The position numbers and the translations under genes were made by a program. Positions 56,012-64,000 of a DNA stretch of 64,000 bases are shown here, one piece after another. Location: assembly GCA_022823665.1 (NCBI GenBank), contig JAJEHN010000008.1, forward strand, positions 62,001 through 126,000, given 5' to 3'. Origin of the DNA: Thermoanaerobaculia bacterium (lineage in GTDB: Bacteria > Acidobacteriota > Thermoanaerobaculia > Multivoradales > Multivoraceae). The notes beneath the pieces are model-generated. The model was not told where the DNA came from, did not search any database, and saw only the letters and a program-made list of their open reading frames with translations. Numbering within the stretch: position 1 is the first letter of the stretch; the number at the start of each line of letters is the position of its first letter.

Positions 56012-58063
56012 GTGACCGCCAACCACGACATCGCCTCGCTGCTCGAGCCCTGGCCGGACCACGCCGGCGTCGGGCTCGGCCTGCCGCCGTTCGACCAGCT
56101 TGAGCCCGACGGCCTGGAACAGGCGATCGAGGCCGCGATCCGGCTGCGTCGCGAGGCGGTCGACGCGATCGCGAGCGAGCCGCAATCGCCGACGTTCGCG
56201 AACACGGTCGAAGCGTTCGAACTCGCCGCTCTGCCGCTGGCACGCCTCGAGAGTCTGCTGCAGCATCTGGCGAGTACCGGTTCGAGCGAGGAGATGGCGG
56301 GCCTCCACCAGAGGACGGCGCCGCGACTTGCGGCGCTCGAGGACGAGATCGCCGGGCGGCGCGAACTGCTCGAGCGAGTCGAAACCGTGCGGGAGCAAGG
56401 CGACCTGACCCCCGAGCAGCGGCGACTCGCGGAGTTGATCCGGAGGCGCTTCCGCCTCCGCGGCGCGGGCCTCGAACCGGAGGCCCGAGCGCGATGGACC
56501 CGAATCAACGCCCGGCTCGCCGAACAGCAGGTGCGTTTCATGCGCAACCTGACGGACGAACAGAACACGCTCGTCCTGTGGCTTCTCGACGAGGCCGATC
56601 TGGACGGCCTGACCGACGAGCAGCGCGCCGCCATGGCGGCGGTCGCCGAAGAGCGTGGGCGTCCCGGGCAATGGGCTCTGCCGATCCAGCGTCCGACGGT
56701 GTGGCCTTTTCTTACCCGCTCGCGGCGTCGCGATTTGCGAGAGCGCGTCTGGAAGCTGTGGATGGGCCGCGGCGCCAACGCGGGAGAGCACGACAACCGG
56801 CCGGTGATGGCCGAGATCCTCCGTCTTCGCGGGGAGAAGGCGCGGCTGCTCGGCTACTCCAGCTACGCCGACCTGGCGATGGCGACCCGCATGGCAGCCA
56901 ACCCGCAAGCGGCGCTCGACCTCCTGCTCCAGGTCTGGCGCGCCGTCGAAGCGACCACGCGGCAACAGCTCGCCGCACTACAGGAACTGGCCCGGGCGGA
57001 CGGACTGGAAGGCGAGTTGCAGGCGTGGGATCGCCTCTACTACGCAGAGAAGTACCGCCAGTCGCATTTCGGGCTCGACGGCGACGCGGTACGCCCCTAC
57101 ATGTCCCTCGACGCCGTCAAGTCGGCCCTCTTCCGGAGCGCGGAGCACCTCCATGGTCTCCGCTTTCGCCGCCTGGACAAAGCGCCCGTCTACCACCCCG
57201 ACGTCGAGGCCTTTCTCGTGTGCCGGGGGGACGAGGCGCTCGGCGTCCTCTGGCTCGACCTCTACCAGCGGGAAGGCAAGTCGCCGGGCTCATGGCAGGC
57301 CCAGTTGCAGGCACGTTGTCTTCATCCCGAGCCGAGCCCCGTTCATTCCGCCGTCGTCTCGAGCCTGCCGCGGCCGCCGGACGGCGAACCCACGCTGCTT
57401 GTCTGGGAACTCGCCAACGTGCTCTTCCACGAGTTCGGTCACGCGCTGCACATGCTCCTCTGCCGCGCCAGCTACCCGTCGCTGGGAAGCCTCGCCGTCG
57501 AATGGGACTTCATCGAGCTGCCCGCGCTGCTCAACGAACGCTGGCTTCTCGACCGGGAGTTGCTGTCGCGTCACGCACGCCACGTCGAAACGGGCGAGCC
57601 CATACCCGACGAAGTCCTCGACGCGCTGGTGCAGGCGCTGCGCCACGACCGGATCTTCAGCCTCACGCTCGACTACCTCGCCACCGCGATTGTCGACCTC
57701 AGACTCCACCAGCTCGCCGACGGCAGTGAGATCGACGCCATGGCCGTAGAGGAAGAGGTCCTGTCGGAACTCGGCGCGCCGGCCGCGGTCGAGCCTCTGC
57801 TGCGCGTGCCTCACGCCATGCACACGTTCTCGGAGGCCTACGCCGCCGGCGTCTACTCCTATCTCTGGGCCGACGTCCTGGCCGCCGAGGTCGGCCGCCT
57901 GTTCGAGCAGGCTCCCGGTGGGTTCCGGGATGCGAACGTGGCCAGGCGCTATCGCGAGGCGATCCTGGAGGCGGGAAGCACGGTGCCGGCGACCGAACTG
58001 TTCCGCGCGCTCGTCGACCGGGAGCCCTCGCCGCGCGCGCTGTTCGACAGGTTCGGCCTTTGA
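56012..58063 (+). CDS. M3 family oligopeptidase (thimet/Prolyl-oligopeptidase F-like zinc peptidase)
   Basis: A 683-residue protein with a GTG start 37 nt after the transporter. The zinc site is HEFGH (His473, Glu474, His477), with the third ligand Glu502 in DFIELPALLNE. The C-terminal EAYAAGVYSYLWADVLAAEV is a family signature. M3 enzymes cleave short peptides in the cytoplasm. No signal peptide is seen. It may be cotranscribed with the preceding transporter, but its role fits the peptide genes downstream better. Confidence 0.92.
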   Translation: MTANHDIASLLEPWPDHAGVGLGLPPFDQLEPDGLEQAIEAAIRLRREAVDAIASEPQSPTFANTVEAFELAALPLARLESLLQHLASTGSSEEMAGLHQRTAPRLAALEDEIAGRRELLERVETVREQGDLTPEQRRLAELIRRRFRLRGAGLEPEARARWTRINARLAEQQVRFMRNLTDEQNTLVLWLLDEADLDGLTDEQRAAMAAVAEERGRPGQWALPIQRPTVWPFLTRSRRRDLRERVWKLWMGRGANAGEHDNRPVMAEILRLRGEKARLLGYSSYADLAMATRMAANPQAALDLLLQVWRAVEATTRQQLAALQELARADGLEGELQAWDRLYYAEKYRQSHFGLDGDAVRPYMSLDAVKSALFRSAEHLHGLRFRRLDKAPVYHPDVEAFLVCRGDEALGVLWLDLYQREGKSPGSWQAQLQARCLHPEPSPVHSAVVSSLPRPPDGEPTLLVWELANVLFHEFGHALHMLLCRASYPSLGSLAVEWDFIELPALLNERWLLDRELLSRHARHVETGEPIPDEVLDALVQALRHDRIFSLTLDYLATAIVDLRLHQLADGSEIDAMAVEEEVLSELGAPAAVEPLLRVPHAMHTFSEAYAAGVYSYLWADVLAAEVGRLFEQAPGGFRDANVARRYREAILEAGSTVPATELFRALVDREPSPRALFDRFGL

Positions 58064-58086
58064 TGAAGCGCTGTCTCGGTGACGGT

Positions 58087-58836
58087 CTAACCCCGTCCCA
58101 TGAACGGCATTTCGTTCGCCATCACGGTCAGGAAAGGCACGTTCGCGTCGAGCGGGAGTGCGGCCATGTAGCGCACCGCGTCGACGACGGCGCGCACGTC
58201 GATGGTGGGTTCCGGCTTCGTGGAGCCGTCGGGTTGGGCCACGCCGTCGGACATCCGCGCGGTCATTCGCGTATAGGCGTTGCCGATGTCGATCTGGCCG
58301 CAGGCGATGTTGAACCTGCGACCGTCCAGCGACGTCGACCGCGTGAGCCCGGTGATCGCGTGCTTGGTGGAGGTGTACGGGGCGGAGTTGGGGCGCGGTA
58401 CGTGCGCGGAGATGGAACCGTTGTTGATGATGCGGCCGCCCTGCGGATCCTGTTCCTTCATCAGCCTGACCGCCCGTTGCGTGCAGAGAAAGGCGCCGGT
58501 CAGGTTGACCCCGACCACCCGGTTCCACTGCTCGAACGTCAGGTCCTCGATCGGCACGGGCGGCGCGCCGGTGCCGGCGTTGTTGAACAGAAGATCCAGC
58601 CGGCCGAAGGCGCTCGTCAGGGTGTCGAACACGGCCTGGACGCCGTCCACGGTGCTGATGTCCGCGGCCACGACCGAGACCTTCCCGGGATCGCCCGCGC
58701 CGTTCTTCGTTTCAATCAGCCGCTCCTCGCGGCGGCCCGCGATGAGTACGTGGTAGCCGTCGTCGACCAACCCGTGCGTGACGGCGCGGCCGATCCCGCT
58801 GCCGCCGCCTGTGACGATTGCGACTTTCTCCGACAA
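58087..58836 (-). CDS. SDR family NAD(P)-dependent oxidoreductase
   Basis: A 249-residue protein, if the TTG at 58836 is used; GAGGAGAA stands about 8 nt upstream and the domain starts directly after it ([18 protein letters not shown]). [34 protein letters not shown] (Ser, Tyr and Lys present) are complete. An oxidoreductase of unknown substrate. It converges with the M3 gene (23-nt gap) and diverges from the POT gene. Confidence 0.88.
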   Translation of the reverse strand: MSEKVAIVTGGGSGIGRAVTHGLVDDGYHVLIAGRREERLIETKNGAGDPGKVSVVAADISTVDGVQAVFDTLTSAFGRLDLLFNNAGTGAPPVPIEDLTFEQWNRVVGVNLTGAFLCTQRAVRLMKEQDPQGGRIINNGSISAHVPRPNSAPYTSTKHAITGLTRSTSLDGRRFNIACGQIDIGNAYTRMTARMSDGVAQPDGSTKPEPTIDVRAVVDAVRYMAALPLDANVPFLTVMANEMPFMGRG

Positions 58837-58890
58837 GTCCGTTCTCCTCGAGTCCCATCCTAGACTCGCGCGAGTGAAGGTGCTTCGATC

Positions 58891-60450
58891 GTGAGCTTCT
58901 GGCAGAGGATCCCGGTCTTCCGCGACCACCCGCCCGGCCTGGGCGTCTGCTTCCTGGTCGAGATGTGGGAGCGCTTCTCGTACTACGGGATGCGGGCGCT
59001 GCTCATCTTCTACCTGACCCAGCACTTCCTGTTCAGCGACAGCCGGGCCTTCGTGCTCTACGGCGCCTACGCGTCGATGGTCTACCTGCTGCCGGTGCTC
59101 GGCGGCGCGGTGGCGGACCGCTGGCTCGGCCCGCGCAAGGGGGTCACCTTCGGCGCGCTGCTGCTGGTCGCCGGCCACTTCCTGATGACGATCGAGGGGC
59201 CGGCGGCGGAAGAGGTCTCGTCCGCGGGCGGGCTCGTCGTCGAGCGCAGCGACTTCCACCTGAGCCTGTTCTACCTGGCGCTGGCCCTGATCGCGACGGG
59301 CGTCGGATTCCTAAAGACGAACGCCTCCACCGTCGTCGGCGCGCTCTACGAGAAGGGCGACCCGCGACGGGACTCCGGCTTCACGGTCTTCTATATGGGG
59401 ATCAACCTGGGCGCCGCGGTCGCACCGCTGCTCTGCGGCTGGCTCGGCCAGACCTACGGCTGGCGCTACGGATTCGGTCTCGCTGGTGTCGGCATGCTGG
59501 CCGGGCTGCTGCTCTACCTGAAGGGCCAGAAGTACCTCCGCGGCCACGCGGACCCGCCGCGGCCCGAGGAGCTCCGGGAGCGCCTGGCACCCGGACTCTC
59601 CCGTGAAGGCGCCATCTACCTGGCGAGTCTGGGCCTGGTCGGCGGCGTCTGGTGGGTGCTCCAGAACCCGCCGGTCGTCGGCGGCCTGCTGTCGGCGACC
59701 GGGGCCGCGCTCGGCCTGTTCGTTCTCTACTACGCGCTGCGCCGCTGCGACCGGACCGAGCGCGACCAGCTTCTGGCCTGCGCCGTCCTGGTGGCCTTCA
59801 CGATCGGCTTCTGGGCCTTCTACGAGCAGATGGGCAGCTCGCTCAACCTCTTCGCGGACCGCATGGTCGATCGCGAGTTCCTCGGGACGGAGATTCCGGC
59901 GGCCACGCTGCAATCCCTGCCGGCGATCTACGTCATCGCGCTGGCGCCTCTCTTCAGTTGGCTGTGGATCGCGCTCGGACGGCGCGGCCGGGAGCCCTCG
60001 ACACCCGTCAAGTTCGTTCTCGCGATCGTGCAGATCAGCCTCGCCTTCCTGGTGCTGGTTCTCGGCAGCGCCCTGCGGCCGGACGACGGCAAGGTGGCCC
60101 TGATCTGGTTCGCCCTCACCTTCCTGCTGATGGTGACCGGCGAGCTCTGCCTCGCGCCGGTCGGCATGTCGATGGTGACGCGGCTGTCGCCGACGCGGAT
60201 CGTGTCCACGATGATGGGATCCTTCATGCTCGCCTATGCCGCGTCGAGTTACATCTCGGGGCTGATCGCCCGGCTGACGAGTGCCACGACGGTCGGCGGA
60301 GAGGTCGCCGACTTCGACGCGGCGCTTTCCACCTACAGCAACGTCTACACGAGGATCGGGCTGCTGGCTCTGCTGGTCGCGGCGGTCCTCGCCGGGCTGA
60401 CGCCCCTGCTCGTGCGATGGATGCGCGGCGCCAACTCGCGGCCGGCGTAA
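58891..60450 (+). CDS. Proton-dependent oligopeptide transporter (POT/PTR2 family)
   Basis: A 519-residue protein with a GTG start and about 14 hydrophobic helices. The family signature [15 protein letters not shown] is near the N-terminus, and [24 protein letters not shown] is the second PTR2 signature. POT proteins import di- and tripeptides with protons. It is followed after 34 nt by a gamma-glutamyltransferase-like gene and then a dipeptidase, consistent with peptide uptake after extracellular cleavage. Confidence 0.92.
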   Translation: MSFWQRIPVFRDHPPGLGVCFLVEMWERFSYYGMRALLIFYLTQHFLFSDSRAFVLYGAYASMVYLLPVLGGAVADRWLGPRKGVTFGALLLVAGHFLMTIEGPAAEEVSSAGGLVVERSDFHLSLFYLALALIATGVGFLKTNASTVVGALYEKGDPRRDSGFTVFYMGINLGAAVAPLLCGWLGQTYGWRYGFGLAGVGMLAGLLLYLKGQKYLRGHADPPRPEELRERLAPGLSREGAIYLASLGLVGGVWWVLQNPPVVGGLLSATGAALGLFVLYYALRRCDRTERDQLLACAVLVAFTIGFWAFYEQMGSSLNLFADRMVDREFLGTEIPAATLQSLPAIYVIALAPLFSWLWIALGRRGREPSTPVKFVLAIVQISLAFLVLVLGSALRPDDGKVALIWFALTFLLMVTGELCLAPVGMSMVTRLSPTRIVSTMMGSFMLAYAASSYISGLIARLTSATTVGGEVADFDAALSTYSNVYTRIGLLALLVAAVLAGLTPLLVRWMRGANSRPA

Positions 60451-60484
60451 GCTCCCGATGATCAGAAAACCCGAGGAGAAGACG

Positions 60485-62269
60485 ATGAAGAAGAGAAGGC
60501 TCCGCACACTCTGCCTCGCCGCATGGCTCCTCGCGGCCACGCCCGCGGCGTTCGCCGGCGCGGCCGACGAGGCGGCAGTCGACCTCAGTCCGGCCAACTG
60601 GAGCGACCGCGAGGCACTCGAGGAACTGAACGCCTTCTTCGAAACGGACAAGCCGCTGGCCGAGGGCGAGCACGGCGTGATCAGCGGCACCACGGGGCCG
60701 CAGGCAGTCCGGGCCGGCCTCGAGGCGCTCCGCCAGGGCGGCACCGCGGCCGACGCCGTGATCGCCACCGCGCTCACCCAGATCTCCCTGGCCGGCGGCG
60801 CCTGGGTGAGCTACGCCGGGATCTTCAACCTCGTCTACTACGAGGCGGAGAGCGGCGAGGTGTTCAACATCAACGGCGCCTACGACACCGTCCGTGGCGA
60901 GACCGAACCGATGACGATCCCGACCTCCACGACGATCGGCGCGGAGCACCAGCCGAGCGGACGCACCGCGCTCGTGCCGGGGTTCTTCGGCGGCCTGGAC
61001 GCCACGCACGATCGTTTCGGGAAGCTGCCGTGGGCCAGTCTTTTCAAGCCGGCGATCCACTACGCGGAGAACGGCGTCCTGCTGGGCGCCATCCACACGA
61101 GCATGATCGAGCGGCGCGAGGAGGCGCTCTCCCGCCTGCCCGCGACGCGGCGCATCTTCACCGACAAGGACGGCGTCTTTCTCGGCGAAGGCGACCTGCT
61201 CCGGCAACCGGAACTCGCGGCGACGCTGCGCGCTGTCGCCGAGCAGGGGATCGACTACGTCTACCGCGGCCCCTGGGCCGAGCGGCTGGTCGAGGCGGTC
61301 CAGCGCGACGGCGGCAAGCTCTCGATGGAAGACATGCGGAGCTACGAGGCCCTCGTCGCGGAGCCGATGCACTCGACCTACAACGGCTTCGACGTCTACG
61401 GACACGGCCTGCCCGCTCAGGGCGGCGTCCACGTGGCCGAGGTGCTCAACCTCGCCGAGGCGGCCAGGCTGCGCGACATGGGCCACTACGCGGAATCGCC
61501 GGAGGCCTTCTTCTGGGTCAACCAGATGACGAACCTGATGGGGATCGTCTTCCTGCCCGAGCCGATGCGCCGCGCGCTGTACGGCGACCTCGACGCCACC
61601 CTGGCGGGTCGGTCCGGCAAGGAGAACGCCGAAGGTCTCTGGGCGAGGATGCAGTCGGGCATCGCTCCCCTGACCAAAGTCCCCACCCCGGTCGATCCGA
61701 AGCACTCGGACGCCATCGTCGCCATCGACGCCTACGGCAACGTCGCCGCGGTCGTCCACACGATCAACACCTCGGCCTGGGGCGACACGGCCATCTTCGT
61801 CGACGGGATCTCGATCCCCGACTCGGCGTCCTTTCAGCAGGCGCTGATCGCCGAGGCCGGCCCCGGCAAGCGGCTGCCGGACCCGACCGAGCCGATGATC
61901 GTCCTGCGTGACGGCAAGCCGGTGGCCGCTCTCGCCTCCATCGGCTCCGGCCTGCACCAGAAGACGATCAGCGTCCTCCTGAACCTCCTCGACTGGGAGA
62001 TGGACATAAAGCAGGCGATCGACGCTCCCTCGCCGCACCTGCCGGCCTTCGGGCCCCTGGGCTCTCCTTCCACGCAGGTCATCGAAGGCGACTTCTCTCC
62101 CGAGCTGCTCGAGGCCGCGCGCGGGCTCGGGCTCGAGATCAACGTGGTTCCGGCCGGCCTCGAGTCGCGCGCGCCGCGCGGCTACGTCGTCGGCGCGACG
62201 ATCGGCGACGACGGCAAGCGACGCGCCGCGGCGACCACGCTGCTCAGCGGTCTGGCGCTGTCGCACTGA
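60485..62269 (+). CDS. Gamma-glutamyltransferase family protein with altered nucleophile position
   Basis: A 594-residue protein with a signal peptide (LAAWLLAATPAAFAGA). GGT features: GGTAADAVIATALTQISL, FNINGAYDTVRGETEP, ALVPGFFGGLDATHDRFG and LPAQGGVHVAEVLNL. At the autoprocessing site, where family members have Thr-Thr-His-x-Ser-Val-Val-Asp, this has Ser408-Asp-Ala-Ile-Val-Ala-Ile-Asp. The Thr nucleophile is thus replaced by Ser, and the SPGG loop reads SIGSG. It might still be a Ser-nucleophile hydrolase or be inactive. GGT cleaves gamma-glutamyl bonds in the periplasm. It sits 15 nt before the dipeptidase. Confidence 0.85.
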   Translation: MKKRRLRTLCLAAWLLAATPAAFAGAADEAAVDLSPANWSDREALEELNAFFETDKPLAEGEHGVISGTTGPQAVRAGLEALRQGGTAADAVIATALTQISLAGGAWVSYAGIFNLVYYEAESGEVFNINGAYDTVRGETEPMTIPTSTTIGAEHQPSGRTALVPGFFGGLDATHDRFGKLPWASLFKPAIHYAENGVLLGAIHTSMIERREEALSRLPATRRIFTDKDGVFLGEGDLLRQPELAATLRAVAEQGIDYVYRGPWAERLVEAVQRDGGKLSMEDMRSYEALVAEPMHSTYNGFDVYGHGLPAQGGVHVAEVLNLAEAARLRDMGHYAESPEAFFWVNQMTNLMGIVFLPEPMRRALYGDLDATLAGRSGKENAEGLWARMQSGIAPLTKVPTPVDPKHSDAIVAIDAYGNVAAVVHTINTSAWGDTAIFVDGISIPDSASFQQALIAEAGPGKRLPDPTEPMIVLRDGKPVAALASIGSGLHQKTISVLLNLLDWEMDIKQAIDAPSPHLPAFGPLGSPSTQVIEGDFSPELLEAARGLGLEINVVPAGLESRAPRGYVVGATIGDDGKRRAAATTLLSGLALSH

Positions 62270-62283
62270 GCAGGAGGAGTCAC

Positions 62284-63387
62284 TTGGCAATCTCCGAGCG
62301 CGCGGCCGCCCTTCACCGCGAGTCGATCGTCATCGACGGCCACTGCGACATCCTGATTCCCGTCAGCGACGGCAAGATGAAGCTCGACCAGCAGGTCGAG
62401 CTCCCCGACCCCTCGAGCTGGCAACCGCCGCTCGGTTTCGACATCGGCCCCTTCGCCCAGTTCGGGATGTCGGCGCACACGATCTGGTTCGGCTGCATGG
62501 GCCAGTACGACCTGCGGCGGTGGCGGGAAGGCGGCATCACATCGCAGCTCTGCGCCGTCTACCTCGACGACGAGCAGCTCAACAGTCCGCTGCACCGCGG
62601 GCTCGAGATGACCTGGAACCTGCACCACGAGGTCGAGCGACTCGACGACCTGGTGCTCGCCACGTCCGTGGCCGAGATCCGCCAGGCCAAGCGGGACGGC
62701 CGCGTGGCCCTCGTCTTCTCCTTCGAAGGCTGCGAGGCGCTGGGCGCCGACCCCCGCTTCCTCGATCTCTACTACAGACTCGGCCTGCGGGTGGCCAGCC
62801 TGACCCACACCCGCCGCAACATCTACGCCGACGGTTGCTGGGCCGCCGACGACCAGGGCGGGCTGACCGCCGCCGGCAAGGCGCTGGTCGACCGGATGGT
62901 GGAACTCGACATCGTCGTCGACCTCGTGCACATCGGCGAGCGCGGTTTCTGGGAGATCCTCGACCGGGTCGACCGTCCCGTCATCCTCTCCCACACGACG
63001 CCCACCATGTTTCCCAACAGCGATCCCGAGTCGCGCCTCGGAGGAGGCGTCCTGCCTCGTACCCGTCTCGAACTCCCCCGCGACGCCAAGATGCTGGAAG
63101 CGATCGCGGAGAACGGCGGTGTCCTGGGGCTGATCCACATCACCCACCGCAACCTGTCCGAGGTGGTCGACGACATCGAGACCGCCCTCGACGTGATGGG
63201 CCCGGATCACATCGGCATGGGCAGCGACCACTACGGCCTCGAACTCGCGCCGGACGGCCTCGAACACATCGGCAAGGTGCCGGCCATCACCGAGGAACTC
63301 GTCCGCCGCGGCCACAGCGACGAGACGATCCGCAAGTTTCTCGGCGAGAACTACCTCCGCGTCTTCGAGGAGGTCTGGGGGAAGTAG
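62284..63387 (+). CDS. Membrane dipeptidase, M19 family (renal dipeptidase-like)
   Basis: A 367-residue protein with a TTG start after GGAGGAG. The metal ligands appear in VIDGHCDIL (HxD), FSFEGCEAL (bridging Glu), the His regions DLVHIGERGFW and ILSHTTPTMF, and the Asp in GMGSDHYGLEL. M19 enzymes cleave dipeptides such as Cys-Gly using a binuclear zinc site. There is no signal peptide, so it is probably cytoplasmic, matching import by the POT transporter. It is 15 nt downstream of the GGT-like gene. Confidence 0.92.
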   Translation: MAISERAAALHRESIVIDGHCDILIPVSDGKMKLDQQVELPDPSSWQPPLGFDIGPFAQFGMSAHTIWFGCMGQYDLRRWREGGITSQLCAVYLDDEQLNSPLHRGLEMTWNLHHEVERLDDLVLATSVAEIRQAKRDGRVALVFSFEGCEALGADPRFLDLYYRLGLRVASLTHTRRNIYADGCWAADDQGGLTAAGKALVDRMVELDIVVDLVHIGERGFWEILDRVDRPVILSHTTPTMFPNSDPESRLGGGVLPRTRLELPRDAKMLEAIAENGGVLGLIHITHRNLSEVVDDIETALDVMGPDHIGMGSDHYGLELAPDGLEHIGKVPAITEELVRRGHSDETIRKFLGENYLRVFEEVWGK

Positions 63388-63399
63388 ACCGCGGGCCGC

Positions 63400-64000
63400 T
63401 CAGTCGTTGCGGACGACCACGCCACCCTTCATCACGAAGGTGACGTTCTCGATGTTCTGCATCCTGTCGATCGGGTTCTCCGGCGACGCCACGATGTCGG
63501 CCTGCTTGCCGACGGTCAGCGTGCCGATCTCGTCCTCCAGGCCCAGCATGCGGGCCGGGTTGATCGTGCCGGCGCGCAGCACGAGCCAGTTGTCCGGAAC
63601 GCGCCGGGCGAGGGACGTGAACTCGCGGATCGCCTCTTCCATCGGGAAGATGGGATCGGAACCGATGATCAGGTTCACGCCGCGCTCGACGGCCATCTTC
63701 ACCGAGTTGCTGTGCTGCGACGCCACCAGCTCCGCCTTGGCGAGGTTGTCCGCCGTGATCCCGCCGGTGGCGCCACGCTCGAGGATCCAGTCGAGGACGT
63801 AGAGCGTGGGCACGTAGTAGGTGCCCTTCTCCGCCATCAGCCGGGCCGTCTCCTCCTTCATCATCGTGCCGTGTTCGATCGAGTCGAAGCCCGCCTCCAC
63901 CGCGGCGCGGATGCCGGCGTCTCCGTGCGCGTGGGCGGTGATCTTCTTGCCGTGGCGGTGGGCCTCTTCGGCGAAGGCCCGGAACTCCTCGGCCGTATAG
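63400..64000 (-). CDS. Amidohydrolase family protein (5' part cut by window)
   Basis: The minus strand is open from the window edge to 63400 and encodes a C-terminal part of about 200 residues. Visible metal-site motifs are ITAHAHGDAGIRAAVEAG (HxH-like), DSIEHGTMM and NLIIGSDPIFPMEEAI (catalytic Asp). MLGLEDEIGTLTVGKQADIV and ENVTFVMKGGVVV are the typical imidazolonepropionase/prolidase-like tail. It converges with the M19 gene (12-nt gap). Relatives hydrolyse cyclic amides or X-Pro dipeptides. The N-terminus and signal are outside the window. Confidence 0.85.
   Translation of the reverse strand, partial: YTAEEFRAFAEEAHRHGKKITAHAHGDAGIRAAVEAGFDSIEHGTMMKEETARLMAEKGTYYVPTLYVLDWILERGATGGITADNLAKAELVASQHSNSVKMAVERGVNLIIGSDPIFPMEEAIREFTSLARRVPDNWLVLRAGTINPARMLGLEDEIGTLTVGKQADIVASPENPIDRMQNIENVTFVMKGGVVVRND

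Overview
The window is high-GC DNA packed with genes on both strands and without long gaps. It holds about 49 protein genes (two cut by the window edges), one tRNA, several small palindromic repeats and a few regulatory palindromes. I see no insertion sequence, prophage, CRISPR array or rRNA. The content is typical of a didermic environmental heterotroph: two TonB-dependent receptors, a stand-alone TonB-like protein, two formylglycine sulfatases, three serine beta-lactamase-fold hydrolases, a planctomycete-style CxxCH giant protein, a DUF1080 protein and many Sec or Tat signal peptides. Together with a family of exported GRPDLSG/YACHEGNY proteins, this suggests an Acidobacteriota-like lineage. 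That assignment is an inference from gene content; no taxonomic marker is present.

Layout. 1-7.2 kb: a partial glutathione transferase, a small membrane protein, two members of the exported family, a DUF1295 membrane protein, a serine hydrolase and a sodium:solute symporter. 7.3-16.8 kb: an AbgT transporter, a PhoD-like phosphatase coupled to a zincin protease, a CocE hydrolase divergent from that pair with touching start codons, a sulfatase, a third exported-family member and a TonB-like protein. 16.9-24.4 kb: a DUF6152-like protein, then a small defence-like island (Uma2 endonuclease, orphan HTH regulator, McrBC, AAA/DUF4143 ATPase). The McrB N-terminal half is strikingly AT-richer than its motor half. 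24.5-31.5 kb: two more exported-family members (one fused to tandem VOC domains), an SDR, an exported HpcH/HpaI aldolase, an enoyl-CoA hydratase and a sulfatase lipoprotein. 31.5-39.6 kb: a His/Cys small exported protein, a TonB receptor with two His/Asp/Glu-rich loops (probably zinc or another metal), a serine hydrolase, a PQQ dehydrogenase, a cupin, a TauD-type dioxygenase and tRNA-Glu(TTC). 39.7-46.9 kb: a divergent SDR, a DUF1080 protein, the 1294-residue CxxCH protein and a GH16 glucanase. 46.9-56.0 kb: a P450 and esterase divergent from a TonB receptor, TetR, two alpha/beta hydrolases and a GPH transporter, with tandem palindromes in the shared promoter. 56.0-64.0 kb: an M3 peptidase, an SDR, a POT peptide transporter, a gamma-glutamyltransferase-like protein, an M19 dipeptidase and a partial amidohydrolase.

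How the genes work together. Most of the window looks like cell-surface and periplasmic scavenging: TonB-dependent import, exported hydrolases and sulfatases, then transporters and cytoplasmic redox enzymes. The best candidates for undescribed biology are the five-member exported family with two invariant cysteines, the TetR/palindrome-linked P450-esterase-TonB locus, the metal-loop receptor with its small His/Cys partner, and the mosaic McrB.
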